From Nocardia pseudobrasiliensis NBRC 108224 (GTDB lineage: Bacteria > Actinomycetota > Actinomycetes > Mycobacteriales > Mycobacteriaceae), in contig NZ_BDBS01000037.1 in NCBI RefSeq assembly GCF_001613105.1, positions 62,001 through 126,000 on the forward strand: 64,000 nt of DNA, in the 5' to 3' direction. The notes below the pieces were generated by a model that was not told the origin of the DNA, ran no database searches, and saw only the letters and a program-made list of their open reading frames with translations. Every line of letters starts with the position of its first letter. Within the stretch, counting starts at the first letter, position 1. Of the stretch, positions 53,913-62,295 are shown piece by piece. A program made the position numbers and the translations under genes.

Positions 53913-54574
53913 GCCCGGGCACCACCCTTCACTGCACTCTTGACGATCACGATGCCGCCCTTGCGACCCGGGATCGCGCCCTTGATCAGCAGCAGACCGT
54001 TCTCGGCGTCCACCTTGTGGACCGAGAGGTTCTGCGTGGTGACGCGGTCGTTACCCATCCGGCCGGACATGCGCATGCCCTTGAACACGCGACCCGGGGT
54101 GGAGCAACCACCGATCGAACCCGGACGGCGGTGCACGGCCTGCGCACCGTGCGAGGCGCCCTGGCCACGGAAGCCGTGGCGCTTCATGGTGCCCGCGAAG
54201 CCCTTGCCCTTGGAGGTGCCGGTGACGTCGACGTAGGCGCCCTCTTCGAACACATCGGCGCTGATCTCCTGGCCGACCTCGAACTGCGAGGCGTCGGCGA
54301 CGCGGATCTCCACGACGTGGCGACGAGGGGTGACGCCCGCCTTGGCGAACTGTCCGGAGACCGGCTTGGTCACCTTGCGGGGGTCGATCGCGCCGAAGGC
54401 GACCTGGACGGCGGAGTAGCCGTCGCGCTCGACCGTGCGGATCTGGGTCACGACGTTCGGGCCCGCCTTGACGACGGTCACGGGAACGACGCGGTTCTTG
54501 TCGTCGAAGACCTGGGTCATGCCGAGCTTGGTGCCCAGGATGCCCGCGGCCGGACGGCTCTTGTTGTCAGTCAT
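53909..54574 (-). CDS. rplC: 50S ribosomal protein L3
   Basis: 221 residues from the ATG at 54574 (MTDNKSRPAAGILGTKLGMT); a GTG at 54592 overlapping the rpsJ stop is less likely because actinobacterial L3 begins near MTDN. The segment KGKGFAGTMKRHGFRGQGAS and the HRRPGSIGGCSTPGRVFKG loop are the family signature near the peptidyl transferase centre. Confidence 0.97.
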   Translation of the reverse strand: MTDNKSRPAAGILGTKLGMTQVFDDKNRVVPVTVVKAGPNVVTQIRTVERDGYSAVQVAFGAIDPRKVTKPVSGQFAKAGVTPRRHVVEIRVADASQFEVGQEISADVFEEGAYVDVTGTSKGKGFAGTMKRHGFRGQGASHGAQAVHRRPGSIGGCSTPGRVFKGMRMSGRMGNDRVTTQNLSVHKVDAENGLLLIKGAIPGRKGGIVIVKSAVKGGARA

Positions 54575-54588
54575 ATTCGAAGTCCCCG

Positions 54589-54894
54589 TCACTGAATGTT
54601 GACGTCGACACTGGCCGGCAGGTCGATGCGCATGAGGGCATCAACCGTCTTCGGCGTCGGGTCGAGGATGTCGATCAGCCGCTTGTGGGTGCGCATCTCG
54701 AAGTGTTCGCGCGAGTCCTTGTACTTGTGCGGCGAACGGATGACGCAGTACACGTTCTTCTCGGTCGGCAACGGCACGGGCCCGACGACACGGGCACCGG
54801 TGCGGGTCACCGTCTCGACGATCTTGCGCGCAGACGCGTCGATCGCCTCATGGTCGTAGGCCTTGAGCCTGATGCGGATCTTCTGTCCCGCCAC
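54589..54894 (-). CDS. rpsJ: 30S ribosomal protein S10
   Basis: 101 residues from the GTG at 54894, the family-length start (VAGQKIRIRLKAYDHEAID). KNVYCVIRSPHKYKDSREHF and RTHKRLIDILDPTPKTVDAL confirm S10. Besides its place in the 30S head, S10 (NusE) takes part in antitermination. It is the first gene of the operon; the longer frame upstream is not coding. Confidence 0.97.
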   Translation of the reverse strand: MAGQKIRIRLKAYDHEAIDASARKIVETVTRTGARVVGPVPLPTEKNVYCVIRSPHKYKDSREHFEMRTHKRLIDILDPTPKTVDALMRIDLPASVDVNIQ

Positions 54895-55303
54895 GCTGAG
54901 TGTCCTTTTCTCCGCTTTCGTCGTGTTCCGGGAGTCGCCTCCCGAAGCACCCTCATTTGCATGCCCGAACCCGAAGAAGTCACAGCAGACGCAATCCGTC
55001 TCAAACCAACGACCGGGGAAACATGGACCCGATCCATCGCCGCTGTTCATCTGTCATGGTTCTTCCGGTCCACGCGGTCGGGCGTGTCGCGCCGCCGCTC
55101 ATTCTTCGGCCTCGGAATAACTTCCATTGGCCTCGGAACGGTGTCCCGGACGTACCCGCGCCGGACTCGACGGGATACAAAGTGGGTACTGCTCGCCCGC
55201 TCCGATCAGGTCGTATATCCAATGGACAGACGCCACCCGGTGCAGGCAACCCGAACAGTATGCCCGACGGGCTCCTACGACTTCAAATCGGGGTCCGTGT
55301 GAC
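54895..55303. other. leader and promoter region of the S10 operon
   Basis: About 410 bases without a convincing gene lie upstream of rpsJ (minus strand). The promoter of the operon should be here. I could not place its -10/-35 elements with confidence, and I saw no L4-type leader structure. Confidence 0.4.
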
Positions 55304-55324
55304 CCTCGCCAAAAGCGGGCGAGG
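55304..55324 (-). terminator. hairpin terminator after the 55351-59081 operon
   Basis: CCTCGCC (55304-55310) pairs perfectly with GGCGAGG (55318-55324). On the minus strand it begins 27 bases after the stop at 55351, at the end of the four-gene operon. Confidence 0.6.
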
Positions 55325-55350
55325 ACAAAGATGACGTGGGAGAGGCAGGC

Positions 55351-55890
55351 TCAGACGCGCAGTTCCGCGCGCCCCGGCCGGGTCTTTCGCCACACTACCG
55401 CGACGAACACGATCAACCCCGCGAGCGGCAGCAGCCCGATGGTCCAACTCAACGGCAGCGGCGGCCCCGGCTGATCCAGTACCCGCACTCCGGCCAGTGT
55501 CCCCTCGCCGTGCCCCTGCGGCCCGTCGATGGCGAAGCCGAAACTGTAGTCGCCCGGATTGTCGTAGGCCTTCACATCCAGGCCCCACGAATCGAGTTTG
55601 CGCGGGTGCCGGACGAGCGGATTGGTCCGCTCGCCGCGGAATACGCCCGGGCCCTTCACGGTCAGCTCACCCGTTTTACCGGCGATGCCACCCTCGGGCA
55701 TGAAGACGAAATCCAGCGAGCGCATGGCCCGAATCGGCCAGGTGGAGAAGCCGACGGTCACGGTGTAGGGCCCGGCTTGCACGCGTTCGGTGTGCACGAT
55801 GTCCACGGGGGCATAGGCCGCGGCCGGACCCGCGGTGAGCAGCGACACCGCGGCCACGGCCGCGACGGCGAGAACGATTCGGCGCAACAT
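55351..55890 (-). CDS. secreted/membrane-anchored hypothetical protein
   Basis: 179 residues. Signal peptide (MLRRIVLAVAAVAAVSLLTA, cleavage near AAAYA), a beta-rich domain (VQAGPYTVTVGFSTWPIRAM, LDFVFMPEGG), and a C-terminal membrane segment (LPLAGLIVFVAVVWRKTRPG) with a basic tail, so it faces outward and is anchored at its C-terminus. I do not recognise the family; the fold resembles YtkA/CopC-like secreted domains. It overlaps the preceding membrane protein gene (TGATG at 55890) and is the last gene of the operon. Confidence 0.75.
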   Translation of the reverse strand: MLRRIVLAVAAVAAVSLLTAGPAAAYAPVDIVHTERVQAGPYTVTVGFSTWPIRAMRSLDFVFMPEGGIAGKTGELTVKGPGVFRGERTNPLVRHPRKLDSWGLDVKAYDNPGDYSFGFAIDGPQGHGEGTLAGVRVLDQPGPPLPLSWTIGLLPLAGLIVFVAVVWRKTRPGRAELRV

Positions 55891-57011
55891 CAGCGAATCT
55901 CCTTGGCGGGGGCGAGGGTACGCAGCATGACGGCGAAACGGGCGGCGAGCAATCCCGCGAGCAGGCCGAGCGGAATACCGATCAGGGCGAGGGTGACGAG
56001 TCCGGTGATATCGATCCGGCCGCCGCCGACCAGGGCGAACTGCACCGGCATGCTCGCGGCCACCAGCAGGCCGACGACCGCGCCGAGCAGCGGCAGCACC
56101 TTGCGGACATCGCGCTCGCGCGAGCGCGCCCACCAGAACACCGCCTCGACGACGAGCGCGCCCACGCCCAGGAACATCGGCATCAGACTCGGGAAACCCG
56201 GGACGATCCCGTCGAGCCCGTCCCGCAGCGGCAGTCCGGTCGCCGCGGCGTATGCCTCCGCGGCCCACGGCGAGAACCACCACAGCGCGGCCTGCAACGC
56301 ACCGACCGCGGCCGCGACCGCGATCGCCGCGCCCGGTCGGGCGAGCACGAGGGCCCCGATGATCAACAACATCGACGAGCAGAGCGCCACTCCGCACAGC
56401 ATCGGCGGTACGGGCAGCTGCAGCTTCTGCAGCGCCACGAACGGAATCGGCATATGCGAGACCAGCACCGCGAGCGCGGCGAGCAAGCCGAGCCGACCCC
56501 ATATTTCGTCACGATGCGCGGCGAAGACGATGACGCCGCCGATCATCGTGATGGTCATCGATAGGAACAGCGCCACATGCGAGGGCGTGTAGAGCACCGC
56601 GTCGAAGCCGTAGATCGAATGCCATTCCAGATCCAGCAGGCCGTAGAGCAGGAACAGCGCCGCGCCCGCGCCGGAGACCATATAGCCCAGCGGCACGGTC
56701 AGCGCGCCCCCGAACACCCGGACGGGAGCGCCGCCGCCGCGCGGTATCGGCCGTCCCGCGCGCTGGGCCGCGGTGGCCGCGATCACCATGGCAAGGCTCG
56801 CGAATCCGGCTATCGCGCTGCCGGAGTAGAGGAACAGATGCGGCAGCGTGAAGAAGGTGTCCGGGCCGACCTCGTCGTGCCACTGGATGTCCCAGCTCAC
56901 CCCGACCGTGGTGACGACGGTGCCGAGCAGGACTACAAGGGCGCCGAGGCGATCGACGGTGCCCGTGGTCTCGGCCACGGCGAGCGGTGCGGGTGACGTG
57001 ATGGTGCTCAT
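55890..57011 (-). CDS. polytopic membrane protein of unknown function
   Basis: 373 residues, about nine or ten membrane segments. Conserved-looking polar residues in or near membranes: SWDIQWHDEVGPDTFFTLPH, DLEWHSIYGFDAVLYTPSHV, FVALQKL and FSPWAAEAYAAA. The His and Met/Trp residues near membrane surfaces would suit metal or heme binding, but this is only suggestive. The ATG at 57011 has AGGAAGGAAG upstream. It lies in the middle of the operon with three secreted or anchored proteins. Confidence 0.75.
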   Translation of the reverse strand: MSTITSPAPLAVAETTGTVDRLGALVVLLGTVVTTVGVSWDIQWHDEVGPDTFFTLPHLFLYSGSAIAGFASLAMVIAATAAQRAGRPIPRGGGAPVRVFGGALTVPLGYMVSGAGAALFLLYGLLDLEWHSIYGFDAVLYTPSHVALFLSMTITMIGGVIVFAAHRDEIWGRLGLLAALAVLVSHMPIPFVALQKLQLPVPPMLCGVALCSSMLLIIGALVLARPGAAIAVAAAVGALQAALWWFSPWAAEAYAAATGLPLRDGLDGIVPGFPSLMPMFLGVGALVVEAVFWWARSRERDVRKVLPLLGAVVGLLVAASMPVQFALVGGGRIDITGLVTLALIGIPLGLLAGLLAARFAVMLRTLAPAKEIR

Positions 57012-57045
57012 GGCGTGTCTTCCTTCCTGATGCGCGCAGCGGGAT

Positions 57046-57477
57046 TCATCCGGATATCCACAGCGGCAGGCCGATTCGGTCGTCGTCACCATCGGCCGGG
57101 CTCAGCGTCAGCCGCAGCTCCCAGGGCCCGGTCGACATGAACGACACCGCCGGGACGTGAAACCGCCCGGGGCGCACGGGTTTCGCCATCACCACCGGTG
57201 CGGCGTAACCCATGCGCGGATCGATCACCTGCAGATGCACCATGGTGTCGACCACGCGGCCGTCGTGATCGGTGAGGTCGATGTCCAGCGCGCTGTCGCC
57301 CAGGCGGGGATGGGCGACGGTCACCGTCACCAGATGCCGGGCGGTGCCCGAGCGCAACGTCAGCGAGCCGGGTGGACTGGGCCACAGCAGCCAGAGAATG
57401 CCCGCGAGGACGAGGATCACCACGGCGGCGAGGGCGGCGACGCGCATCGAGGTACAGCGTGCGGCGTCGGTGGTCAT
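57046..57477 (-). CDS. membrane-anchored YtkA/FixH-like protein
   Basis: 143 residues. One N-terminal membrane anchor (VAALAAVVILVLAGILWLLW), then an immunoglobulin-like beta domain: LTLRSGTARHLVTVTVAHPR, DIDLTDHDGRVVDTMVHLQV, DPRMGYAAPVVMAKPVRPG, then PWELRLTLSP. This is like the YtkA domain found near copper and cytochrome oxidase proteins. The ATG at 57477 overlaps the upstream stop (ATGA at 57474-57477). Confidence 0.72.
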   Translation of the reverse strand: MTTDAARCTSMRVAALAAVVILVLAGILWLLWPSPPGSLTLRSGTARHLVTVTVAHPRLGDSALDIDLTDHDGRVVDTMVHLQVIDPRMGYAAPVVMAKPVRPGRFHVPAVSFMSTGPWELRLTLSPADGDDDRIGLPLWISG

Positions 57478-59081
57478 CGCGGAACCTCCAGCACGATCGG
57501 CACGGTGAGCACGGTGTAGTTCCGCTCCGCCTGGATCCATACGCGGTAGCGGCCGGGCTCGGGAAAGGTGTAGGTGAACGGCACATCCGGGCCGTAGGCG
57601 GCGACGGTCTCATCGGGTGCGCTGTCGCCGTTGACCGGCGGCATCAACATGGCCCCGCCGGAGGCGTGTCCGGCCATGCCGGGCATATCGTGCATGCCCG
57701 CCATATCGTGGCCACCGGGCATCGGCGCGGCCCCGCCCATCGAGTGCGCGTGGCCCCAGACTGGCGAATCCTGGACCGCCGCACCGATATCGGCGTCGCC
57801 ACCGATCGGCCCGGCGACGATCATGTGACCGACCATGCCGAGCCACGGTTGCAGTTCGGCGTGGTCGCCGAAGCGGGCGGACAGCGTGATCGGCGACCCG
57901 GCGTGCCCCGATGTCGCGGTGACGGTGATCGGGACGTCGCCGACGACGGTCGAGCCCATCGTCGTATTCGCGCCCAGCCGAACGGGATTCACCGTCGCCC
58001 CGGCGGGACCGCCACCGACCGTGAAACCGGTTGCCGCGCGCACCGATTGCACACCGCCCCCGCGCCGGGCCAGTTCGGCCGACAATGCGTAGCGGCCGGG
58101 CGTCGACGGTGTCAGATGCGCCTCGTAGCGACCGGGTGCGACGCGCACGGGGTGCAGATGCCGCAGTTCCCCGCCCGGTCCGACGACCAGCAGATGCATC
58201 AGGGCGCTGTCGTGGATCGTCAGATCGTCCACGGCCGCACCGGTGGCGGCGTCGACGACGTCCAGGCGCAGCTCACCCGGCCGTCCCGCGATCAACGGCT
58301 CACCACCGACGCGCAGCATGACCGGCGGGCGCGAATAATCCGCCTGCTGCGGCTGCCCGAGATCGTAGGGATCGGTGAGATTCGCGACGCTCGGATCGAG
58401 TTGTGCGCCCGGCTGCGGCGGCATGGGTAGGGTCGAGGACAGCAGCGCCGCGGTGATCGCCACCGCGACCCCGGCCACCATGCCGCCCGCGGGGATCAGC
58501 GCCCAGGCCGTGCGGCGGGCCCGGACCGCGACCAGCACCGAAATCGGCAGCAGCACACCGGCGATCAGGAATCCCCCGTAGACCAGCCGCTCCGGCGGCG
58601 AGGTGACCTGCGCGGGCACCGCGAACGGAATGCGCGCGACACGGGAGCCGTCATCGATCGTGAGCTCCCACGGTCCCGGGCGGTCGACGGTGAGATCGGT
58701 GGAGTACATACCCGTCGCGGCGGCGAGTTCGATCGCACCGCGCGCGGACGGCACACCCGGATCGGGCCGATTCTTCGCGGCGCCGAACGGTATCGCCGCC
58801 ACCGCGAGCCGGCCGGCCGGAGTGCCCGCATGGGTGACGACGTCGACGCGCAACGGCCCGGGCAGCGAGGTGATCCGGCGCAGTACGACGGTGAGTTCGC
58901 GGTCCCCGAGCGTCTGGGCCACCGACACGTCACCGCCGAAGGACGGCGAATCGGCCACGGCCACCGGGGTTCCCACGACGAGTACGACGAGACCGGCGGC
59001 GAAGACGAGGCCGCGTCGGACGATTCGTCTGGCAGCGGTCACGGCCTCATCGTAGGAACCGACCCGACCGCCGGACATCAC
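57474..59081 (-). CDS. secreted/membrane protein with Met/His-rich segment, possible copper handling
   Basis: 535 residues. A signal segment (VRRGLVFAAGLVVLVVGTPV), an outer beta-rich domain, two membrane segments (VYGGFLIAGVLLPISVLVAV, GGMVAGVAVAITAALLSSTL), then a second large domain with DLTIHDSALMHLLVVGPGGE, RHLHPVRVAPGRYEAHLTPS and GMVGHMIVAG, and a Met/His-rich stretch (HAHSMGGAAPMPGGHDMAGM then HDMPGMAGHASG). Such Met/His clusters bind Cu(I)/Cu(II) in CopA/PcoA-like proteins. The first codon is GTG followed by ATG; a GTG at 59042 would give a shorter, more usual signal peptide. It is the first gene of the operon. Confidence 0.75.
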   Translation of the reverse strand: MMSGGRVGSYDEAVTAARRIVRRGLVFAAGLVVLVVGTPVAVADSPSFGGDVSVAQTLGDRELTVVLRRITSLPGPLRVDVVTHAGTPAGRLAVAAIPFGAAKNRPDPGVPSARGAIELAAATGMYSTDLTVDRPGPWELTIDDGSRVARIPFAVPAQVTSPPERLVYGGFLIAGVLLPISVLVAVRARRTAWALIPAGGMVAGVAVAITAALLSSTLPMPPQPGAQLDPSVANLTDPYDLGQPQQADYSRPPVMLRVGGEPLIAGRPGELRLDVVDAATGAAVDDLTIHDSALMHLLVVGPGGELRHLHPVRVAPGRYEAHLTPSTPGRYALSAELARRGGGVQSVRAATGFTVGGGPAGATVNPVRLGANTTMGSTVVGDVPITVTATSGHAGSPITLSARFGDHAELQPWLGMVGHMIVAGPIGGDADIGAAVQDSPVWGHAHSMGGAAPMPGGHDMAGMHDMPGMAGHASGGAMLMPPVNGDSAPDETVAAYGPDVPFTYTFPEPGRYRVWIQAERNYTVLTVPIVLEVPR

Positions 59082-59102
59082 ACCGCGAGGTGATTCCGAC
59101 TC

Positions 59103-59131
59103 CCCCGCGAGAGTGACTGCCGCTCGCGGGG
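59103..59131 (-). terminator. hairpin terminator after the small secreted protein gene
   Basis: CCCCGCGAG (59103-59111) pairs perfectly with CTCGCGGGG (59123-59131), 9 bp with an 11-base loop, 24 bases after the stop at 59155 on the minus strand. Confidence 0.65.
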
Positions 59132-59154
59132 ATTCGGGGTTTCCCTCTAGTGGG

Positions 59155-59544
59155 TCAGCCCAGACCCTGCACGACGATGGCGTTGTGACCCTGGTACATG
59201 GCCGGATTCACCACGGCGAAGCCGATCTGGCCGTGCGGGGCGCGGGCGGCCTCGGTGAACACCGCGGGCAGATCGGCATAGACGTAGTAATCGTCCTGCG
59301 GCAGCTGGGATGCGGGATCCATCCAGTACTGGGTGTGCGGGAAGACCTGTTTCAGCACGGCGGGAATCGGGCTGTTCGCGACCGCGACGGTCTCGTTGTG
59401 GTCGAGGCCGACACCCACGATGATCCCGCTGGGATCGTTGATGACCGGTTTGAAGGCCGCGGCCGGGCCCGCGGTGACGGTCGCGGCGATCGCCCCGCCG
59501 ACCACAGCGGTCCCGAGCGTCGCGACGACAGTACGGATACGCAT
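59155..59544 (-). CDS. small secreted protein of unknown function
   Basis: 129 residues from the ATG at 59544. Signal peptide MRIRTVVATLGTAVVGGAIA, cleavage near GPAAAFK. The mature part has DPSGIIVGVGLDHNETVAVA, HTQYWMDPASQLPQDDYYVY and GFAVVNPAMYQGHNAIVVQG. No cysteine and no known domain recognised; it resembles short actinobacterial secreted proteins of unknown role. Divergent from the DUF4442 gene. Confidence 0.7.
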   Translation of the reverse strand: MRIRTVVATLGTAVVGGAIAATVTAGPAAAFKPVINDPSGIIVGVGLDHNETVAVANSPIPAVLKQVFPHTQYWMDPASQLPQDDYYVYADLPAVFTEAARAPHGQIGFAVVNPAMYQGHNAIVVQGLG

Positions 59545-59674
59545 GAGAATTCGAGCTCCAAAAACGCCGACTGATCGGCGTCGGCCCCCCGGCGACGCCC
59601 CCTCGGCGTGCGCGCTCAACGTAGCAGAACAAAGCGCCCGCCACCGCCCGAATTGCCGGAAGATCGCGCCGGAA

Positions 59675-59690
59675 CTTACTCCGAAGTAAG
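59675..59690. promoter_or_regulatory. CTTACT-CCGA-AGTAAG palindrome, possible TetR-type operator
   Basis: A perfect 6-bp inverted repeat with a 4-base centre, eight bases before the start of the DUF4442 gene at 59699. Sites of this shape bind TetR regulators of fatty-acid genes in actinobacteria. It would overlap the promoter or ribosome binding site of that gene. Confidence 0.5.
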
Positions 59691-59698
59691 ATACGCTC

Positions 59699-60175
59699 AT
59701 GACGAAAGATACGAGCACCTTCCGCGGCTGGAAGAAGCTGCCCGACAACCGGCTGGGCCACACGCTGTTCTCGCTGGGGATGGTCGCCCGGGTGCCCTAT
59801 TTCGGCACCGTGCTGCCGACCGTCGTGCGACTCGAGCCCGGGCTGTGCGAGGTGACCGCCCCGAAGTGGTTCGGCATCCACAATCATCTGGGCACCTTCC
59901 ACGCCATCGCGGCGTGCAATCTGGCCGAGGTGGCCATGGGAATGCTCAGCGAGGCAACGGTTCCCACCACCCACCGCTGGATCCCCAAGGCGATGAACGT
60001 GCAGTACCTGACCAAGGCCGACACCGGTCTGCGCGCGATCGCGGAACTGGCCGAGGTGCCGGATTTCGACCAGATCACCGAAGGCCGGGATCTGGTCGTT
60101 CCGGTGGCGATCTACGACAAGACCGGCCGCGAGGTGGTCCACGCGGACATCACCACCTGGGTGACGCCCAAGTAG
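59699..60175 (+). CDS. hotdog-fold protein (DUF4442, thioesterase-like)
   Basis: 158 residues. The hotdog helix and strand pattern FGIHNHLGTFHAIAACNLAE, AMGMLSEATVPTTHRWIPK, MNVQYLTKADTGLRAIAELA is that of DUF4442 proteins, related to PaaI-type thioesterases. The substrate is probably an acyl-thioester. The palindrome at 59675-59690 suggests control by a TetR regulator. Confidence 0.8.
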   Translation: MTKDTSTFRGWKKLPDNRLGHTLFSLGMVARVPYFGTVLPTVVRLEPGLCEVTAPKWFGIHNHLGTFHAIAACNLAEVAMGMLSEATVPTTHRWIPKAMNVQYLTKADTGLRAIAELAEVPDFDQITEGRDLVVPVAIYDKTGREVVHADITTWVTPK

Positions 60176-60184
60176 CGATCCGCC

Positions 60185-61108
60185 TCAGCAGGCCGGGAAG
60201 GGCGTACCGGCCAGCGCCGCGGCGACCAGGGCCGTGGTGTGCGGATCCACCAGCAGATGACCGTGGTCGACGGTGTGGGCGGCACAGCCGTCCTGCACCC
60301 ACACATTGCGGTCCGCGCCGAGCGGCACGGCCAGCAGGGCGGTGTCGGGCGGGGTGATCACCTCGTCGTCATGGCTGGCGATGGCGGTGAAGCGCACTCC
60401 CGGCACGGTCTCGACCGGCCAGTTGAGCTGCATCAGCACCGCCGAGCCCATGGTCTGCTGCACGCCCGCGTTGCCGAACACCTGCGCCGCGATATGCGGT
60501 CCGTCCATACCCAGCGAGGCCAGGTCCGGATACTTCGCGGGCAGTTCGGCGAAATCCGAACCGCGATAGGGGGTGCCGAGGGTCACCACGGTGTCGGCCT
60601 CGGCCGGATGCGCCTTCAGGAACGCCCGGACGATCGTGCCGCCGGTCGAATGCCCCACCAGCGCAACGCGTTCCGCACCTGTCGCGGCGCGCACGGTGGC
60701 CACGAAACCGGCCAGTTCCGCGGCCGAGGTGGCGATATCGGCGACGCCGTAGAGCGTGCGGCCCGACAGTGCCGCGCCGATCGGACCCAGACCCGGCCAG
60801 GCCGCATTCGGGGTCGCGCTGGCGCTGGTCGTCAGCACCGCCGCGCGGCCGAGATTGGCGGCGAAGACGCAGTATCCCTGTTTGCGCAGGGCGGGCGCGA
60901 GCGTGGTCCAGCTGTTCACCGCGTCGGTGGCCGAACCATGAACCAGCACAACGGGGTTCGGCTTATCCGGCGCGGGACGGCAGGAGAGGTCGTTGGCGCC
61001 CGGCACCTCCGGGAGCTCCAGGGGCTCGGCCGCGGCCGGAACCAGCGCGATCATCGCCGCGACCAGGATCGACAACGCCGCGGCAAGTCGCCGCACGATG
61101 CGACGCAT
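60185..61108 (-). CDS. secreted triacylglycerol lipase / esterase
   Basis: 307 residues. Signal peptide (RRLAAALSILVAAMIALVPA). NPVVLVHGSATDAVNSWTTL is the oxyanion region, VALVGHSTGGTIVRAFL the nucleophile motif near residue 153, ASHDDEVITPP the aspartate and HTVDHGHLLVDP the histidine. Cysteines at ends may form disulfides. It is like the LipA/EstA-type lipases of actinobacteria. The ATG at 61108 follows the stop of the mycolyltransferase gene by two bases, so the two are co-transcribed and could both act on envelope lipids. Confidence 0.83.
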   Translation of the reverse strand: MRRIVRRLAAALSILVAAMIALVPAAAEPLELPEVPGANDLSCRPAPDKPNPVVLVHGSATDAVNSWTTLAPALRKQGYCVFAANLGRAAVLTTSASATPNAAWPGLGPIGAALSGRTLYGVADIATSAAELAGFVATVRAATGAERVALVGHSTGGTIVRAFLKAHPAEADTVVTLGTPYRGSDFAELPAKYPDLASLGMDGPHIAAQVFGNAGVQQTMGSAVLMQLNWPVETVPGVRFTAIASHDDEVITPPDTALLAVPLGADRNVWVQDGCAAHTVDHGHLLVDPHTTALVAAALAGTPFPAC

Positions 61109-61110
61109 CC

Positions 61111-62133
61111 CTACACCCCCAGTCCGGCCGCCAGCACGGGCCAGGAATCCTTCAGATCGTCCTCCCAGTAACCCCAGGAATGGGTGCCGGTGGGACGGAA
61201 GTTGTAGGTGGCCGGGATGCCCAGGCCGTCGAGCCGCTTCTGCATATTGCGGGCGCAGAAATCGGTGCCGGCCTCGATGATGCCGCCGAGCACGAGCTGA
61301 TTGGCGTACCCCCAAGGGCCCTGCAGCGAGTACTTGCCGTTGTAGACGTCGTAGCCGCCGGGCAGCCCGCTGCCGTTGGAGATGTAGATCGCCTTACCGC
61401 GCAACCCCTCGGCCTGAACATAGGGGTCGTTGCGGACCCAATTCGGATCGCCGGGCGGACCCCACATGTTCTGTACATTCGCCAGACCCCACTCCTCGAC
61501 GGTGAGCCGGACGAATTCGTGGCCGACGGGATCGCTGGTCTGCGCACAGCCGCTGTAGGAGGCGACGGCCTGATACAGCTCCGGCGAGGTGGCGGCCAGT
61601 GCGAGGGTGGTGGTGCCCGACATGGAATAACCCACGATGCCGTTGCGGCCGTTGGCGTTCAGATATTGATTCACCAGCGGTGGCAATTCCTGGGTCAGGA
61701 AGGTGCGCCATTTGTTGCGGCCCAGCCGCGGATCGTCGCGCTCCCAATCGGCGTAATAACTGAACATGCCGCCGATGGGTGTGACGACATTCACGTTCTT
61801 ATCGGAAAGGAATTGCCAGGCATCGGTTTTCGACGCCCAGGTCGCGCCGTCCACGCCGCCGCCCGCGCCGAGCAGCATGTACAGCACCGGACGCGGTGCG
61901 CTCTGATCGGCGGCCCGCTGCACCTCCACCGGAATATCCGCCGCCATGGCCGCGGAATGCACGGTCAATGTCTGATGCCTCGCGTCATCGGTTTTCACCG
62001 CGAGGATCGCGGAATCATCCGATTGGGCATCCGCGACCGGTATGACCAGCACACTCGCGGCCGCGACGACCGCGGCCATTGTTCCCATCCAGGCGGCCCA
62101 GCGCCGCCTACGCCCACAGCGAGCGTCGTTCAT
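61111..62133 (-). CDS. mycolyltransferase / antigen 85-type esterase
   Basis: 340 residues. Signal peptide ending near VADAQ. Core: VLYMLLGAGGGVDGATW, FSYYADWERDDPRLGRNKWR, nucleophile motif GIVGYSMSGTTTLALAA near residue 170, and GTHSWGYWEDDL with the catalytic histidine. It should transfer mycolates in the cell envelope like the paralogue at 8135-9109. GGAGAGTAGAT directly precedes the ATG at 62133, which sets the start. A lipase gene follows immediately. Confidence 0.87.
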   Translation of the reverse strand: MNDARCGRRRRWAAWMGTMAAVVAAASVLVIPVADAQSDDSAILAVKTDDARHQTLTVHSAAMAADIPVEVQRAADQSAPRPVLYMLLGAGGGVDGATWASKTDAWQFLSDKNVNVVTPIGGMFSYYADWERDDPRLGRNKWRTFLTQELPPLVNQYLNANGRNGIVGYSMSGTTTLALAATSPELYQAVASYSGCAQTSDPVGHEFVRLTVEEWGLANVQNMWGPPGDPNWVRNDPYVQAEGLRGKAIYISNGSGLPGGYDVYNGKYSLQGPWGYANQLVLGGIIEAGTDFCARNMQKRLDGLGIPATYNFRPTGTHSWGYWEDDLKDSWPVLAAGLGV

Positions 62134-62295
62134 ATCTACTCTCCAGGGCGTACCCACACTCGCACGGAACACCCCTCGGCGTCCGGAATCAGGTTATGAA
62201 CGCGCCCAACGGATTTCACGACGGAATTTGCTGGGACAAGATTTTTCGGGGCGTAACACGAGGCGGTACAAACACGATCAGAAGGTCTTGATTGA

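Noticed and set aside
54895..55303. L4-type autoregulatory leader before rpsJ
   Set aside because: Only short inverted repeats were seen; nothing like the known S10 leader could be supported.
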